Shown: positions 6,802 to 12,473 of the stretch, piece after piece | Position numbering within the stretch: the first letter of the stretch is position 1 | How the letters are laid out: every line of letters starts with the position of its first letter | Source of the DNA: Gammaproteobacteria bacterium | GTDB taxonomy: Bacteria; Pseudomonadota; Gammaproteobacteria; JAPPPA01 | Assembly: GCA_028817755.1 (NCBI GenBank) | Contig: JAPPPA010000139.1 | Location: forward strand, 1-12,997 | Direction: 5' to 3' | Length of the DNA stretch: 12,997 nucleotides | The notes under the pieces: generated by a model | What the model was told of the DNA's origin: nothing | Database searches by the model: none | Seen by the model: the letters and a program-made list of their open reading frames with translations, nothing else | Translations under genes and position numbers: made by a program

Positions 6802-7491
6802 ATGAAGACCCTAGCGAAAATCGGACTTTTGCTAGTGACTCTGCTGCCGCTAACGGTCGCGGCAGAGTCTTCGCCTTTTTATTACAAAGGGCCGTGGATT
6901 GCGATGAAGTTAAGCAGTGTTGAATCCACCGTGGACGGCGGTGCATTTGAGCTTGCTGGGCAGCAAGAGGGTGGTAACTTTTGGCGGTTCTCGCTGAACA
7001 CGCTAAATCTAGATCGCGAATCAGAAGCCGGTGAAAACCTCACCGTGGTCGAAGACGTTTCCGTGCAAAGTTTGGCGGTGCTGCATGACTGGTTGCCGCT
7101 AGGCCGCTACGTGCGCTTAACCGCAGGCGTTGTCGTTAACGCCTTTAGCCGGGATGAGTTTAATGCTGATCTTGAGGATGCCGGCCAGTACACCATTAAT
7201 GGCAACCTCTACAGCGGCAGCCAAATTGGTGATGTGGATGGCAGCTTTCGTATTGCCGACTTCGCGCCCTTTCTAGGCGTTGGCTTATTGTGGCCGGTTG
7301 GCCTGAATGGTTTTGTTAGTTTAGATGTGGGTGCCGTCGTCGCGGCGCAACCGGATGTTACGTTACGCGCGACTAATCCGGCATTTGATCAGGTACAAAC
7401 CGACCTTAACGCTGCCGCAGCCCACCTCGAAGAAGAGGCGGGTGCGTTTTTCACAACATTCTCTTTAGGCTTTGGGGCTTACTTTTGGTAG
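6802..7491 (+). CDS. Small outer-membrane beta-barrel protein
   Basis: The protein has 229 residues. A Sec signal peptide (MKTLAKIGLL followed by a hydrophobic stretch, cleavage probably after A21 in TVAA|ES) precedes alternating beta-strand sequence. The C-terminus GFGAYFW ends in an aromatic residue, as BAM-assembled barrels do. The segments LPLGRYVRLTAGVVVNAF, QYTINGNLYSG (129-139) and FAPFLGVGL (154-162) resemble a common gammaproteobacterial family of 8-10 stranded OmpA-like barrels of unknown function. A helical stretch (about 185-212) before the last strand is also usual in that family. It starts 7 bases after the lipoprotein stop, with AAGGA at 6785-6789 inside the preceding reading frame, so the two genes are probably co-transcribed. 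The barrel is far too small to enclose a cytochrome as MtrB-type porins do. Confidence 0.8.
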   Translation: MKTLAKIGLLLVTLLPLTVAAESSPFYYKGPWIAMKLSSVESTVDGGAFELAGQQEGGNFWRFSLNTLNLDRESEAGENLTVVEDVSVQSLAVLHDWLPLGRYVRLTAGVVVNAFSRDEFNADLEDAGQYTINGNLYSGSQIGDVDGSFRIADFAPFLGVGLLWPVGLNGFVSLDVGAVVAAQPDVTLRATNPAFDQVQTDLNAAAAHLEEEAGAFFTTFSLGFGAYFW

Positions 7492-8006
7492 TCAGATAGT
7501 AAGTTTCTTAGAACCTTAAGGCTTGCAATCCGAGAGGTAACGTTTGAATTCTCGCTTTCTGCGCTACTGACCAACTTGAAAAAGCAAATCCCGAACGTTA
7601 ATGCGGTTATAACGGTTAGTTGTGAGAACAACGTTTGGGGCATCGCACTGTACGAAATTGCTCCTGCCGCAAGTAGAGCGCCAGTGCCAAAACTGGTGTA
7701 ATTGATCAATGAGTGAACAGCTTGTCGTCGCTCGCCAAGCACGATTAACACATGGTCGATGGTTTGAGAGAGCCGTTCTATTTCTGAAGTTGAAAGGTGC
7801 GGTTTAAAGGTTGTGGCGCACCATTCTCTAACGGTAACGTCGACAGTGCCAACTCCCCGAATCAGTTCTGGGATTCCTCGTTGAGGTTTATGTGCTCTTC
7901 TGTACCAGCGCCTTACGCCGTCGAGTTCTGTTCTACTCAGGCGGAGATATTCGGCGTGGAACGCCTCTAATAACCGCCCATATTTATCCAAAAATATGGG
8001 CGTCAT
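7479..8006 (-). CDS. Unrecognised protein with two transmembrane helices
   Basis: I do not recognise this 175-residue protein. The first 98 residues are soluble and rich in Arg (for example GVRRWYRRAHKPQRG at 30-44) with predicted helices. A transmembrane hairpin follows: about 99-121 (ending GALLAAGAISYSA), a very short loop MPQT, and about 126-146 (TVITALTFGICFF inside it). A 29-residue polar tail ends the protein. The charge pattern suggests both ends are cytoplasmic. The start lies 2 bases after the hslU stop with no Shine-Dalgarno sequence, so translation probably depends on hslU. The tail overlaps the end of the convergent barrel gene by 13 bases. GC by hand count is near 49%, falling to 40-43% at the 3' end, against 52-53% in sampled hslU, which hints at a later addition. 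It could be a membrane-linked helper of HslUV or an unrelated passenger. Confidence 0.75.
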   Translation of the reverse strand: MTPIFLDKYGRLLEAFHAEYLRLSRTELDGVRRWYRRAHKPQRGIPELIRGVGTVDVTVREWCATTFKPHLSTSEIERLSQTIDHVLIVLGERRQAVHSLINYTSFGTGALLAAGAISYSAMPQTLFSQLTVITALTFGICFFKLVSSAESENSNVTSRIASLKVLRNLLSDYQK

Positions 8007-8008
8007 GG

Positions 8009-9352
8009 CTACAGAATGTATTGGCTTAGGTCTTCGTCGTCGACCAGTTCGTTGAGGTGGTCGTTAACGTAAGTCGCGGTGACTTCGACTTTCTCGCCTT
8101 GCTTGTCGCTGGCTTCGAATGAAATAGTTTCGAGTAGGCGTTCCATCACGGTGTGAAGGCGGCGCGCGCCGATATTTTCATTCTTTTCGTTTACTTGCCA
8201 GGCGACTTCGGCAATACGATTGATGCCGTCTTCAGCAAAGCTTAGGTCTACGCCTTCGGTTTGCATCAGGGCTTGGTATTGGCGAGTCAGCGCGGCGTCA
8301 GGCTCGGTCAGAATGCGAACAAAGTCTTCGGCTTTCAGCGCATTTAGCTCAACGCGAATAGGTAGGCGGCCTTGTAGTTCGGGAATCAAATCTGAAGGCT
8401 TGGCCATTTGGAAAGCGCCGCTGGCCACAAACAAAATGTGGTCGGTTTTGACCATGCCGTGTTTGGTGGTGATGGTGCTGCCTTCTACTAGCGGTAGCAG
8501 GTCGCGCTGAACACCTTCGCGTGAAACGTCGGCGCCAGAGGTTTCGCCACGGCGGCAGACTTTGTCGATCTCGTCGAGGAACACAATGCCGTTTTGCTCA
8601 ACGTTCTCTAGTGCGATCTGTTTGAGGTCTTCTTGATTGACCATCTTGGCGGCTTCTTCTTCTGCCAATACACCAAAGGCGTCTTTGATTTTCATCTTGC
8701 GACGCTTGCTGCGGCCGCCACCCATTTTTTGGAACATGCCTTGCAGTTGCTCGGTCATTTCTTCCATGCCCGGTGGGCCCATGATTTCTACACCCATTGG
8801 GCTTTGTGAGACGTCGATTTCAATTTCGCGGTCGTCCAGTTCGCCTTCACGTAATTTTTTACGCAGTTTTTGGCGAGTGTTTTGATAGCTGTCATCGGTA
8901 TCGGCATTGCCAGTTGGTGAAGGCAGCAGCGCGTCTAGCACACGCTCTTCTGCGGCCTCTTCGGCTCGGAATTTAACCTTCTCCATTGCGGTTTCGCGCG
9001 CTTGCTTAACGGCAATGTCGGTCAGGTCTTTAATGATTGAATCCACTTCACGGCCGACGTAGCCGACTTCGGTGAATTTGGTGGCTTCAACCTTAATGAA
9101 TGGTGCGTTCGCTAGTTTAGCGAGGCGGCGGGCAATTTCAGTTTTACCCACGCCGGTTGGGCCAATCATCAAAATGTTTTTAGGGGTGATTTCGCCACGC
9201 AGTGGCTCGTCTACCTGCATGCGGCGCCAGCGGTTACGCAGGGCGATAGCAACGGCACGCTTGGCGCCGTCTTGGCCGATGATGTGTTTGTCTAACTCGG
9301 CCACAATCTCGCGTGGCGTCATAGGCGTAGCTAGGTCTAGTTGTTCAGTCAT
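8009..9352 (-). CDS. hslU: HslU, AAA+ ATPase unfoldase of the HslUV protease
   Basis: HslU (ClpY) forms hexamers that unfold proteins and thread them into HslV. The chosen ATG at 9352 gives 447 residues (E. coli 443), beginning MTEQLDLATPMTPREIV. A longer frame from a TTG at 9394 adds 14 residues that are not conserved. Visible motifs are DKHIIGQD near the N-terminus, Walker A GPTGVGKT (64-71), the GYVG pore loop (97-100), an intermediate domain of about 115-240 with a basic KMGGGRSKRRKMKIKD segment, Walker B IVFLDEID (256-263), sensor-2 GARR (395-398), and a C-terminus LSQYIL that docks into HslV. No strong Shine-Dalgarno sequence precedes the ATG, which lies 46 bases after the hslV stop. 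It is co-transcribed with hslV and followed by the two-TM gene. Confidence 0.97.
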   Translation of the reverse strand: MTEQLDLATPMTPREIVAELDKHIIGQDGAKRAVAIALRNRWRRMQVDEPLRGEITPKNILMIGPTGVGKTEIARRLAKLANAPFIKVEATKFTEVGYVGREVDSIIKDLTDIAVKQARETAMEKVKFRAEEAAEERVLDALLPSPTGNADTDDSYQNTRQKLRKKLREGELDDREIEIDVSQSPMGVEIMGPPGMEEMTEQLQGMFQKMGGGRSKRRKMKIKDAFGVLAEEEAAKMVNQEDLKQIALENVEQNGIVFLDEIDKVCRRGETSGADVSREGVQRDLLPLVEGSTITTKHGMVKTDHILFVASGAFQMAKPSDLIPELQGRLPIRVELNALKAEDFVRILTEPDAALTRQYQALMQTEGVDLSFAEDGINRIAEVAWQVNEKNENIGARRLHTVMERLLETISFEASDKQGEKVEVTATYVNDHLNELVDDEDLSQYIL

Positions 9353-9398
9353 GGTATTGCTCAGAGCAGCACGCAGCGATGGTGCGGGCCGCAAAAAA

Positions 9399-9944
9399 TT
9401 ATTCGCTGTCTAACTCTTCAATGGTTAGGTTGCGGTTGGTGTAAATGCAGATGTCGCCGGCGATGTTGAGTGACTTTTCAACAATGTCGCGGGCGCTCAT
9501 GTCGGTGTTTTCTACCAGCGCTAATGCGGCAGAGCGGGCAAAGTCGCCGCCAGAACCAATCGCCATCAAGCCTTCTGTGGTCGGCTCAACTACGTCGCCG
9601 TTGCCGGTAATGGTGAAGCTGTGATTCTTATCAGCCACCAATAGCAAGGCTTCAAGGCGGCGCAACATGCGGTCGGTGCGCCAGTCTTTAGCTAAATCTA
9701 CCGCGGCGCGTAGCAAGTTACCGCCGTGGAGTTCTAGCTTGCCTTCAAAACGCTCGAGTAAGGTGAAGGCATCCGCTGTGCCGCCAGCAAAGCCTGCAAT
9801 CACTTTGCCGTTGTATAGGGTGCGTACTTTGCGGGCATTGCCCTTCATTACGCTGTTGCCCAGTGTGACCTGGCCATCGCCGCCAATGACCACTTTGCCG
9901 CCTCGGCGTACCGAGAGGATGGTGGTGCCGCACATCTGTTGCAT
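9399..9944 (-). CDS. hslV: HslV, threonine protease of the HslUV complex
   Basis: HslV (ClpQ) is the proteasome-like peptidase that forms a double hexamer and degrades proteins delivered by HslU. The 181 residues match the family along the whole length: TTILSVRRGGKVVIGGDGQV, the NSVMKGNARKVR segment (oxyanion-side Lys), VIAGFAGGTADAFTL, AKDWRTDRMLRRLEALL, ITGNGDVVEP and NIAGDICIYTN. The catalytic nucleophile should be T7, exposed by removal of a six-residue leader MQQMCG. Many non-enteric proteobacteria have such a short leader, whereas E. coli loses only Met. The start at 9944 is fixed by AAGGA (9952-9956) 7 bases upstream. It is the first gene of hslV-hslU, under a heat-shock-like promoter. 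Confidence 0.97.
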   Translation of the reverse strand: MQQMCGTTILSVRRGGKVVIGGDGQVTLGNSVMKGNARKVRTLYNGKVIAGFAGGTADAFTLLERFEGKLELHGGNLLRAAVDLAKDWRTDRMLRRLEALLLVADKNHSFTITGNGDVVEPTTEGLMAIGSGGDFARSAALALVENTDMSARDIVEKSLNIAGDICIYTNRNLTIEELDSE

Positions 9945-9951
9945 GGCGTTT

Positions 9952-9956
9952 TCCTT
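9952..9956 (-). promoter_or_regulatory. Ribosome binding site of hslV
   Basis: Minus-strand AAGGA, 7 bases before the ATG at 9944. It decides the start in favour of this ATG over the second Met codon (9935-9933), so the six-residue leader before the catalytic Thr is real. Confidence 0.8.
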
Positions 9957-9977
9957 GTTTGTTCGAAAGATGGCTAA

Positions 9978-10006
9978 GTAATAAGGGCTAGCCGGTCAAA
10001 TTCAAG
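9978..10006 (-). promoter_or_regulatory. Putative sigma32-type (heat-shock) promoter of hslVU
   Basis: On the minus strand CTTGAA (10006-10001), a 13-base spacer and CCCTTATTAC (9987-9978) resemble the sigma32 consensus CTTGAA / CCCCATnT. The -35 is exact, while the -10 shares its leading Cs and some of the Ts. Position fits: transcription would begin near 9970, giving a leader of about 25 bases with the Shine-Dalgarno sequence. The E. coli hslVU operon is known to be sigma32-dependent. An overlapping sigma70 reading (TTGAAT, 17 bases, ATTACT or near it) is weaker. Confidence 0.5.
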
Positions 10007-10016
10007 CAAAAAAGGC

Positions 10017-10853
10017 TTACTGAGGCTTACGAAAGCGCAGTGTCATACGGTCGCTTTCGCCGATGGCTGTGTATTTTTCGCGGTCTTGATCGCCGAGTCG
10101 GTAGGACGGCGGCAGTGTCCATACGCCAGCTGGATGGTCTTTGGTGTCATGAGGATTCGCATTAATTTCTGATTTCGCTTCCAGCACAAAACCGGCATTT
10201 TCAGCCATTTCGATTACCAGCGCTTCGTCCATATAGCCGATTTTGCGAGACTCGCTCGCGGTTGTGCCGGGTTTGGCTCGGTGTTGTACGACGCCCATAA
10301 GGCCGCCCGGTTTTAAGGCGCGAAAAGCGGCGTGGTAGACCTGCGGTAGCGAAAACTCTTTCAGCCAATTGTGATTGCTGCGAAACGTCAGTACCGCATC
10401 TGCGCTGCCCGGAGCAGCAATGTTTAACTGGTCTGGTGGTGCGAGCGTGCTGATTTTCACGCGATCAAATACGGCCGGGTATTTTTCAAAGTGAGCGCGC
10501 ATTTGGCTTTCAAGCTTTGCACGGAAAGCGTTGTTACCAGCCGGGTCGAAGCTAGCGACTGTGAGTTGGCCTTTATCACGTAGATACGGTGCCAAAATGT
10601 CGCTATACCATCCGCCGCCCGGCCAGAACTCAACGACATGCATATCTGGTTCAATGCCAAAAAACGCAAGGGTTTGGGCTGGATGGCGTTCGGAGTCTCT
10701 GACTTTGCGTTTTTCCGTGCGGTGGGAGCCGTCTAAATATTCGCTGACGGCTGTTTCTATTTGGTTGTTTGAGTGTTCGGCACTTTGGCTGCTCAATGGC
10801 AAAGCGACAAGAAAGCAAAGTATGGCGCGTTGGCTAAGGGTGCGAATAGGCAT
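10017..10853 (-). CDS. Exported methyltransferase-fold protein (COG4798-like)
   Basis: The protein has 278 residues from the ATG at 10853, chosen because AAGGAG lies 6 bases upstream and because it begins with a clear signal peptide (MPIRTLSQRA, a hydrophobic run, then SSQSA|EH with cleavage near A25). The mature part has a class I methyltransferase layout. RHPAQTLAFFGI (56-67) leads into motif I as VVEFWPGGGWYSDIL (73-87), followed by SFDPAGNNAF with D103, then VLTFRSNHNWL (154-164), a KPGG turn (181-184), H191 and a conserved-looking tail NANPHDTKDHPAGVWTLPPS (231-250). These features match a family of predicted methyltransferases (COG4798) of unknown substrate, often annotated with signal peptides. 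The WPGGGW form of motif I is typical of that family. It follows xerC by 10 bases in the same operon. SAM use in the periplasm is unproven. Confidence 0.82.
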   Translation of the reverse strand: MPIRTLSQRAILCFLVALPLSSQSAEHSNNQIETAVSEYLDGSHRTEKRKVRDSERHPAQTLAFFGIEPDMHVVEFWPGGGWYSDILAPYLRDKGQLTVASFDPAGNNAFRAKLESQMRAHFEKYPAVFDRVKISTLAPPDQLNIAAPGSADAVLTFRSNHNWLKEFSLPQVYHAAFRALKPGGLMGVVQHRAKPGTTASESRKIGYMDEALVIEMAENAGFVLEAKSEINANPHDTKDHPAGVWTLPPSYRLGDQDREKYTAIGESDRMTLRFRKPQ

Positions 10854-10859
10854 AAGAGG

Positions 10860-10865
10860 CTCCTT
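10860..10865 (-). promoter_or_regulatory. Ribosome binding site of the methyltransferase-fold gene, overlapping the xerC stop
   Basis: Minus-strand AAGGAG, 6 bases before the ATG at 10853. It shares bases with the xerC stop codon (TAAGGAG), which couples the two genes and rules out the longer frame that would start inside xerC. Confidence 0.85.
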
Positions 10866-11784
10866 ATGACTTGGCTTTCCTCGCACGTGGATGCGCACTG
10901 TCGTAAACCTTGGCGAGGTGTTGGTAGTCCAAGTGCGTGTAAATCTGTGTAGTTGAGATATCTGCGTGCCCTAACAGTTCCTGTACGGCACGCAAATCAC
11001 CGCTTGATTGCAGCATATGGCTGGCAAAGCTGTGTCTTAGCAAATGCGGGTGAATGGGTTTGTTTACGCCGCTTTGTTTGGCCCAATAATCTAAGCGAGC
11101 TTGAATGCTGCGTGGGCTGAGCGCGCCGCCGCGTTTGCTGATAAACAGTGCGCGACTGTCGGGTTTGGCGAGTTGCTCTCGCACTTTTAGCCAGGCTTGA
11201 ATGGCATTGGCGGCTAGCCGCCCCACCGGTACGTTGCGTTGTTTATTGCCTTTGCCGTGGCGAATGCTGACGTTGCGGCCGCCGGGGTCGTAGTCGTATT
11301 TTTCTAGTTGAGCGAGTTCGGATAGCCGCAAGCCAGAGGAGTAAAACAGCTCGAGTATGGCGCGATCGCGAATGGCAACAGGGTTATTTGGATCTTGGCT
11401 GTGCTCTGGGGTTTCTGCCAGTTGGCCGACTTCTTCGATCTCTAACACTTGGGGCAATTTTTGTTCGCGCTTGGGCGCTTTAATACCGGTGCTTGGATCG
11501 TGATCGGCGTAATGGTGCCGCTGTAGCCAGCGGTAAAAGCCACGGATAGATGAGAGCAAGCGATGCAGGCTGGCTGCGCCAAGGCCGTCACGGCGGCGCT
11601 CGGCAACCAGTTCGCGAATGTGGTGCACTTGTAGCTGCTGCCAGGCGTTGAGGCCTTCGCTAGCGAGTAGTTTTTCTAAATGCTTAAGGTCGCGTTGGTA
11701 GTTACTGACCGTATGCGGCGACATGCGTCGCTCGGCCAGTAAGTGCTGGAGGTAGTCGGCCAGTTGCGTGGGTGCCGTACTCAC
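10864..11784 (-). CDS. xerC: XerC, tyrosine site-specific recombinase
   Basis: XerC works with XerD at the dif site near the replication terminus to resolve chromosome dimers, under FtsK control. The protein has 306 residues (E. coli 298). The N-terminal SAM-like core-binding domain (about 5-88) includes SPHTVSNYQRDLKHL and GLGAASLHRLLSSIRGFYRWL. The catalytic domain carries R153 (SSGLRLSEL), K178 (HGKGNKQR), H247 and R250 (HPHLLRHSFASHML), H273 (LGHADISTTQ) and the nucleophile Y282 (IYTHLD). The ending VYDSAHPRAR is that of XerC, not XerD. The start codon is GTG, placed directly after the TAA of the preceding gene, with AGGA (11789-11792) 4 bases upstream. The next in-frame Met would remove part of the conserved N-terminus. 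It lies in the dapF-DUF484-xerC operon also found in E. coli and Pseudomonas. Confidence 0.97.
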   Translation of the reverse strand: MSTAPTQLADYLQHLLAERRMSPHTVSNYQRDLKHLEKLLASEGLNAWQQLQVHHIRELVAERRRDGLGAASLHRLLSSIRGFYRWLQRHHYADHDPSTGIKAPKREQKLPQVLEIEEVGQLAETPEHSQDPNNPVAIRDRAILELFYSSGLRLSELAQLEKYDYDPGGRNVSIRHGKGNKQRNVPVGRLAANAIQAWLKVREQLAKPDSRALFISKRGGALSPRSIQARLDYWAKQSGVNKPIHPHLLRHSFASHMLQSSGDLRAVQELLGHADISTTQIYTHLDYQHLAKVYDSAHPRARKAKS

Positions 11785-12471
11785 TTAGTCCTGCGGGTAT
11801 TTGCTACCAAGAATGCCGCCAAGCACGGCGCCAAAGCGTTCTAGCAAGGCGGTGCCGGGGCGGTCGGTAAAACGCATTTCGTCTTTACTGCCAAGTGCGA
11901 GTAGGCCTAAGAATTGGTCTTTGTAATGCAGGCTCATAATGCAGGCTGAAGATACGTCTTCAATATGTTGAGCAAAGCAATTCAAAACCACGGGTTTGTT
12001 TAAGCGGCCCATGAGTGTGCTTGGTTTTTGGCGTAGCTCATGCAGCTCTGTTGGGATTTGGTCACCGAGGCTGCCAGCGCTTAGCCAGGCATAGAAGTCG
12101 ACGCTGAAATCTTGTGTCAGTGCGCGCTCAAGTTCTTGGAACAGTTGGCGTTCGGTTTTGCACTCGGCCAAGGTCACCAGCAGTTTATGCAGTCGCTGTG
12201 CGACGGCTTCGTTATTGCGCAGAACGTCTAGTAATTCGTTTTGCTCGGTTTCTAGTTCGGCAATGCGATCACGCAATGCAGACAGCTGCCGTGCCTGTAA
12301 AGAAATGCTGTTGCCTTCATTGCCTCCCAATTCCAGTTTGCGCAATAGCTCTGGGTTTTCGATAAAGAAGCGTGGGTTGTCTAATAGCCAGTCGGCTACT
12401 TGCTGGGCTTCTAATTCGGCGGGTGCTTCGCTGATATCAGCTTGTTCTAGGTTTTCGGCTGTATTGGTCAT
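11785..12471 (-). CDS. DUF484 family protein (YigA-like, GAF-like domain)
   Basis: The protein has 228 residues from the ATG at 12471. A longer frame from 12525 would overlap dapF by 52 bases and adds residues not typical of the family. VADWLLDNPRFFIENPELL (25-43) is the DUF484 signature, matching the VVDYLIKNPEFF region of E. coli YigA. It is followed by SISLQARQLSALRDRIAELE (55-74), which continues as a predicted coiled coil to about residue 85. The remainder (about 100-225) has a GAF-like alternation, including SACIMSLHYKDQFLGLLALG and a C-terminal helix LLERFGAVLGGILG. Function is unknown in any species I know of. The constant place between dapF and xerC suggests co-regulation rather than a proven joint task. 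The gaps are 2 bases to dapF and zero to xerC. Confidence 0.9.
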   Translation of the reverse strand: MTNTAENLEQADISEAPAELEAQQVADWLLDNPRFFIENPELLRKLELGGNEGNSISLQARQLSALRDRIAELETEQNELLDVLRNNEAVAQRLHKLLVTLAECKTERQLFQELERALTQDFSVDFYAWLSAGSLGDQIPTELHELRQKPSTLMGRLNKPVVLNCFAQHIEDVSSACIMSLHYKDQFLGLLALGSKDEMRFTDRPGTALLERFGAVLGGILGSKYPQD

Positions 12472-12473
12472 TT

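Noticed and set aside
2622..7491. An extracellular electron conduit of the Mtr (porin-cytochrome) type
   Set aside because: There is no decahaem MtrA-like protein, only three haem motifs, and the barrel of about 208 mature residues is too small to enclose a cytochrome.
9353..9394. Longer HslU from a TTG at 9394
   Set aside because: The extra 14 residues are not part of the HslU family N-terminus; the ATG at 9352 gives the expected length and start of the conserved region.
9353..9398. Short palindrome TGCGG-C-CCGCA between hslV and hslU as a terminator
   Set aside because: The stem is 4-5 bases with a loop of 1-3, and the T-run precedes it on the transcribed strand; hslV and hslU are expected to be co-transcribed.
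10001..10025. Terminator after the methyltransferase-fold gene (AAGCCTTTTTTGCTT on the minus strand)
   Set aside because: The only possible stem is 4 bases (AAGC/GCTT) around the T-run itself, and the nearby GGCTTAC copies are direct, not inverted, repeats.
10854..10898. Extended N-terminus of the methyltransferase-fold protein starting inside xerC
   Set aside because: It would bury the signal peptide and ignore the strong AAGGAG placed 6 bases before the ATG at 10853.
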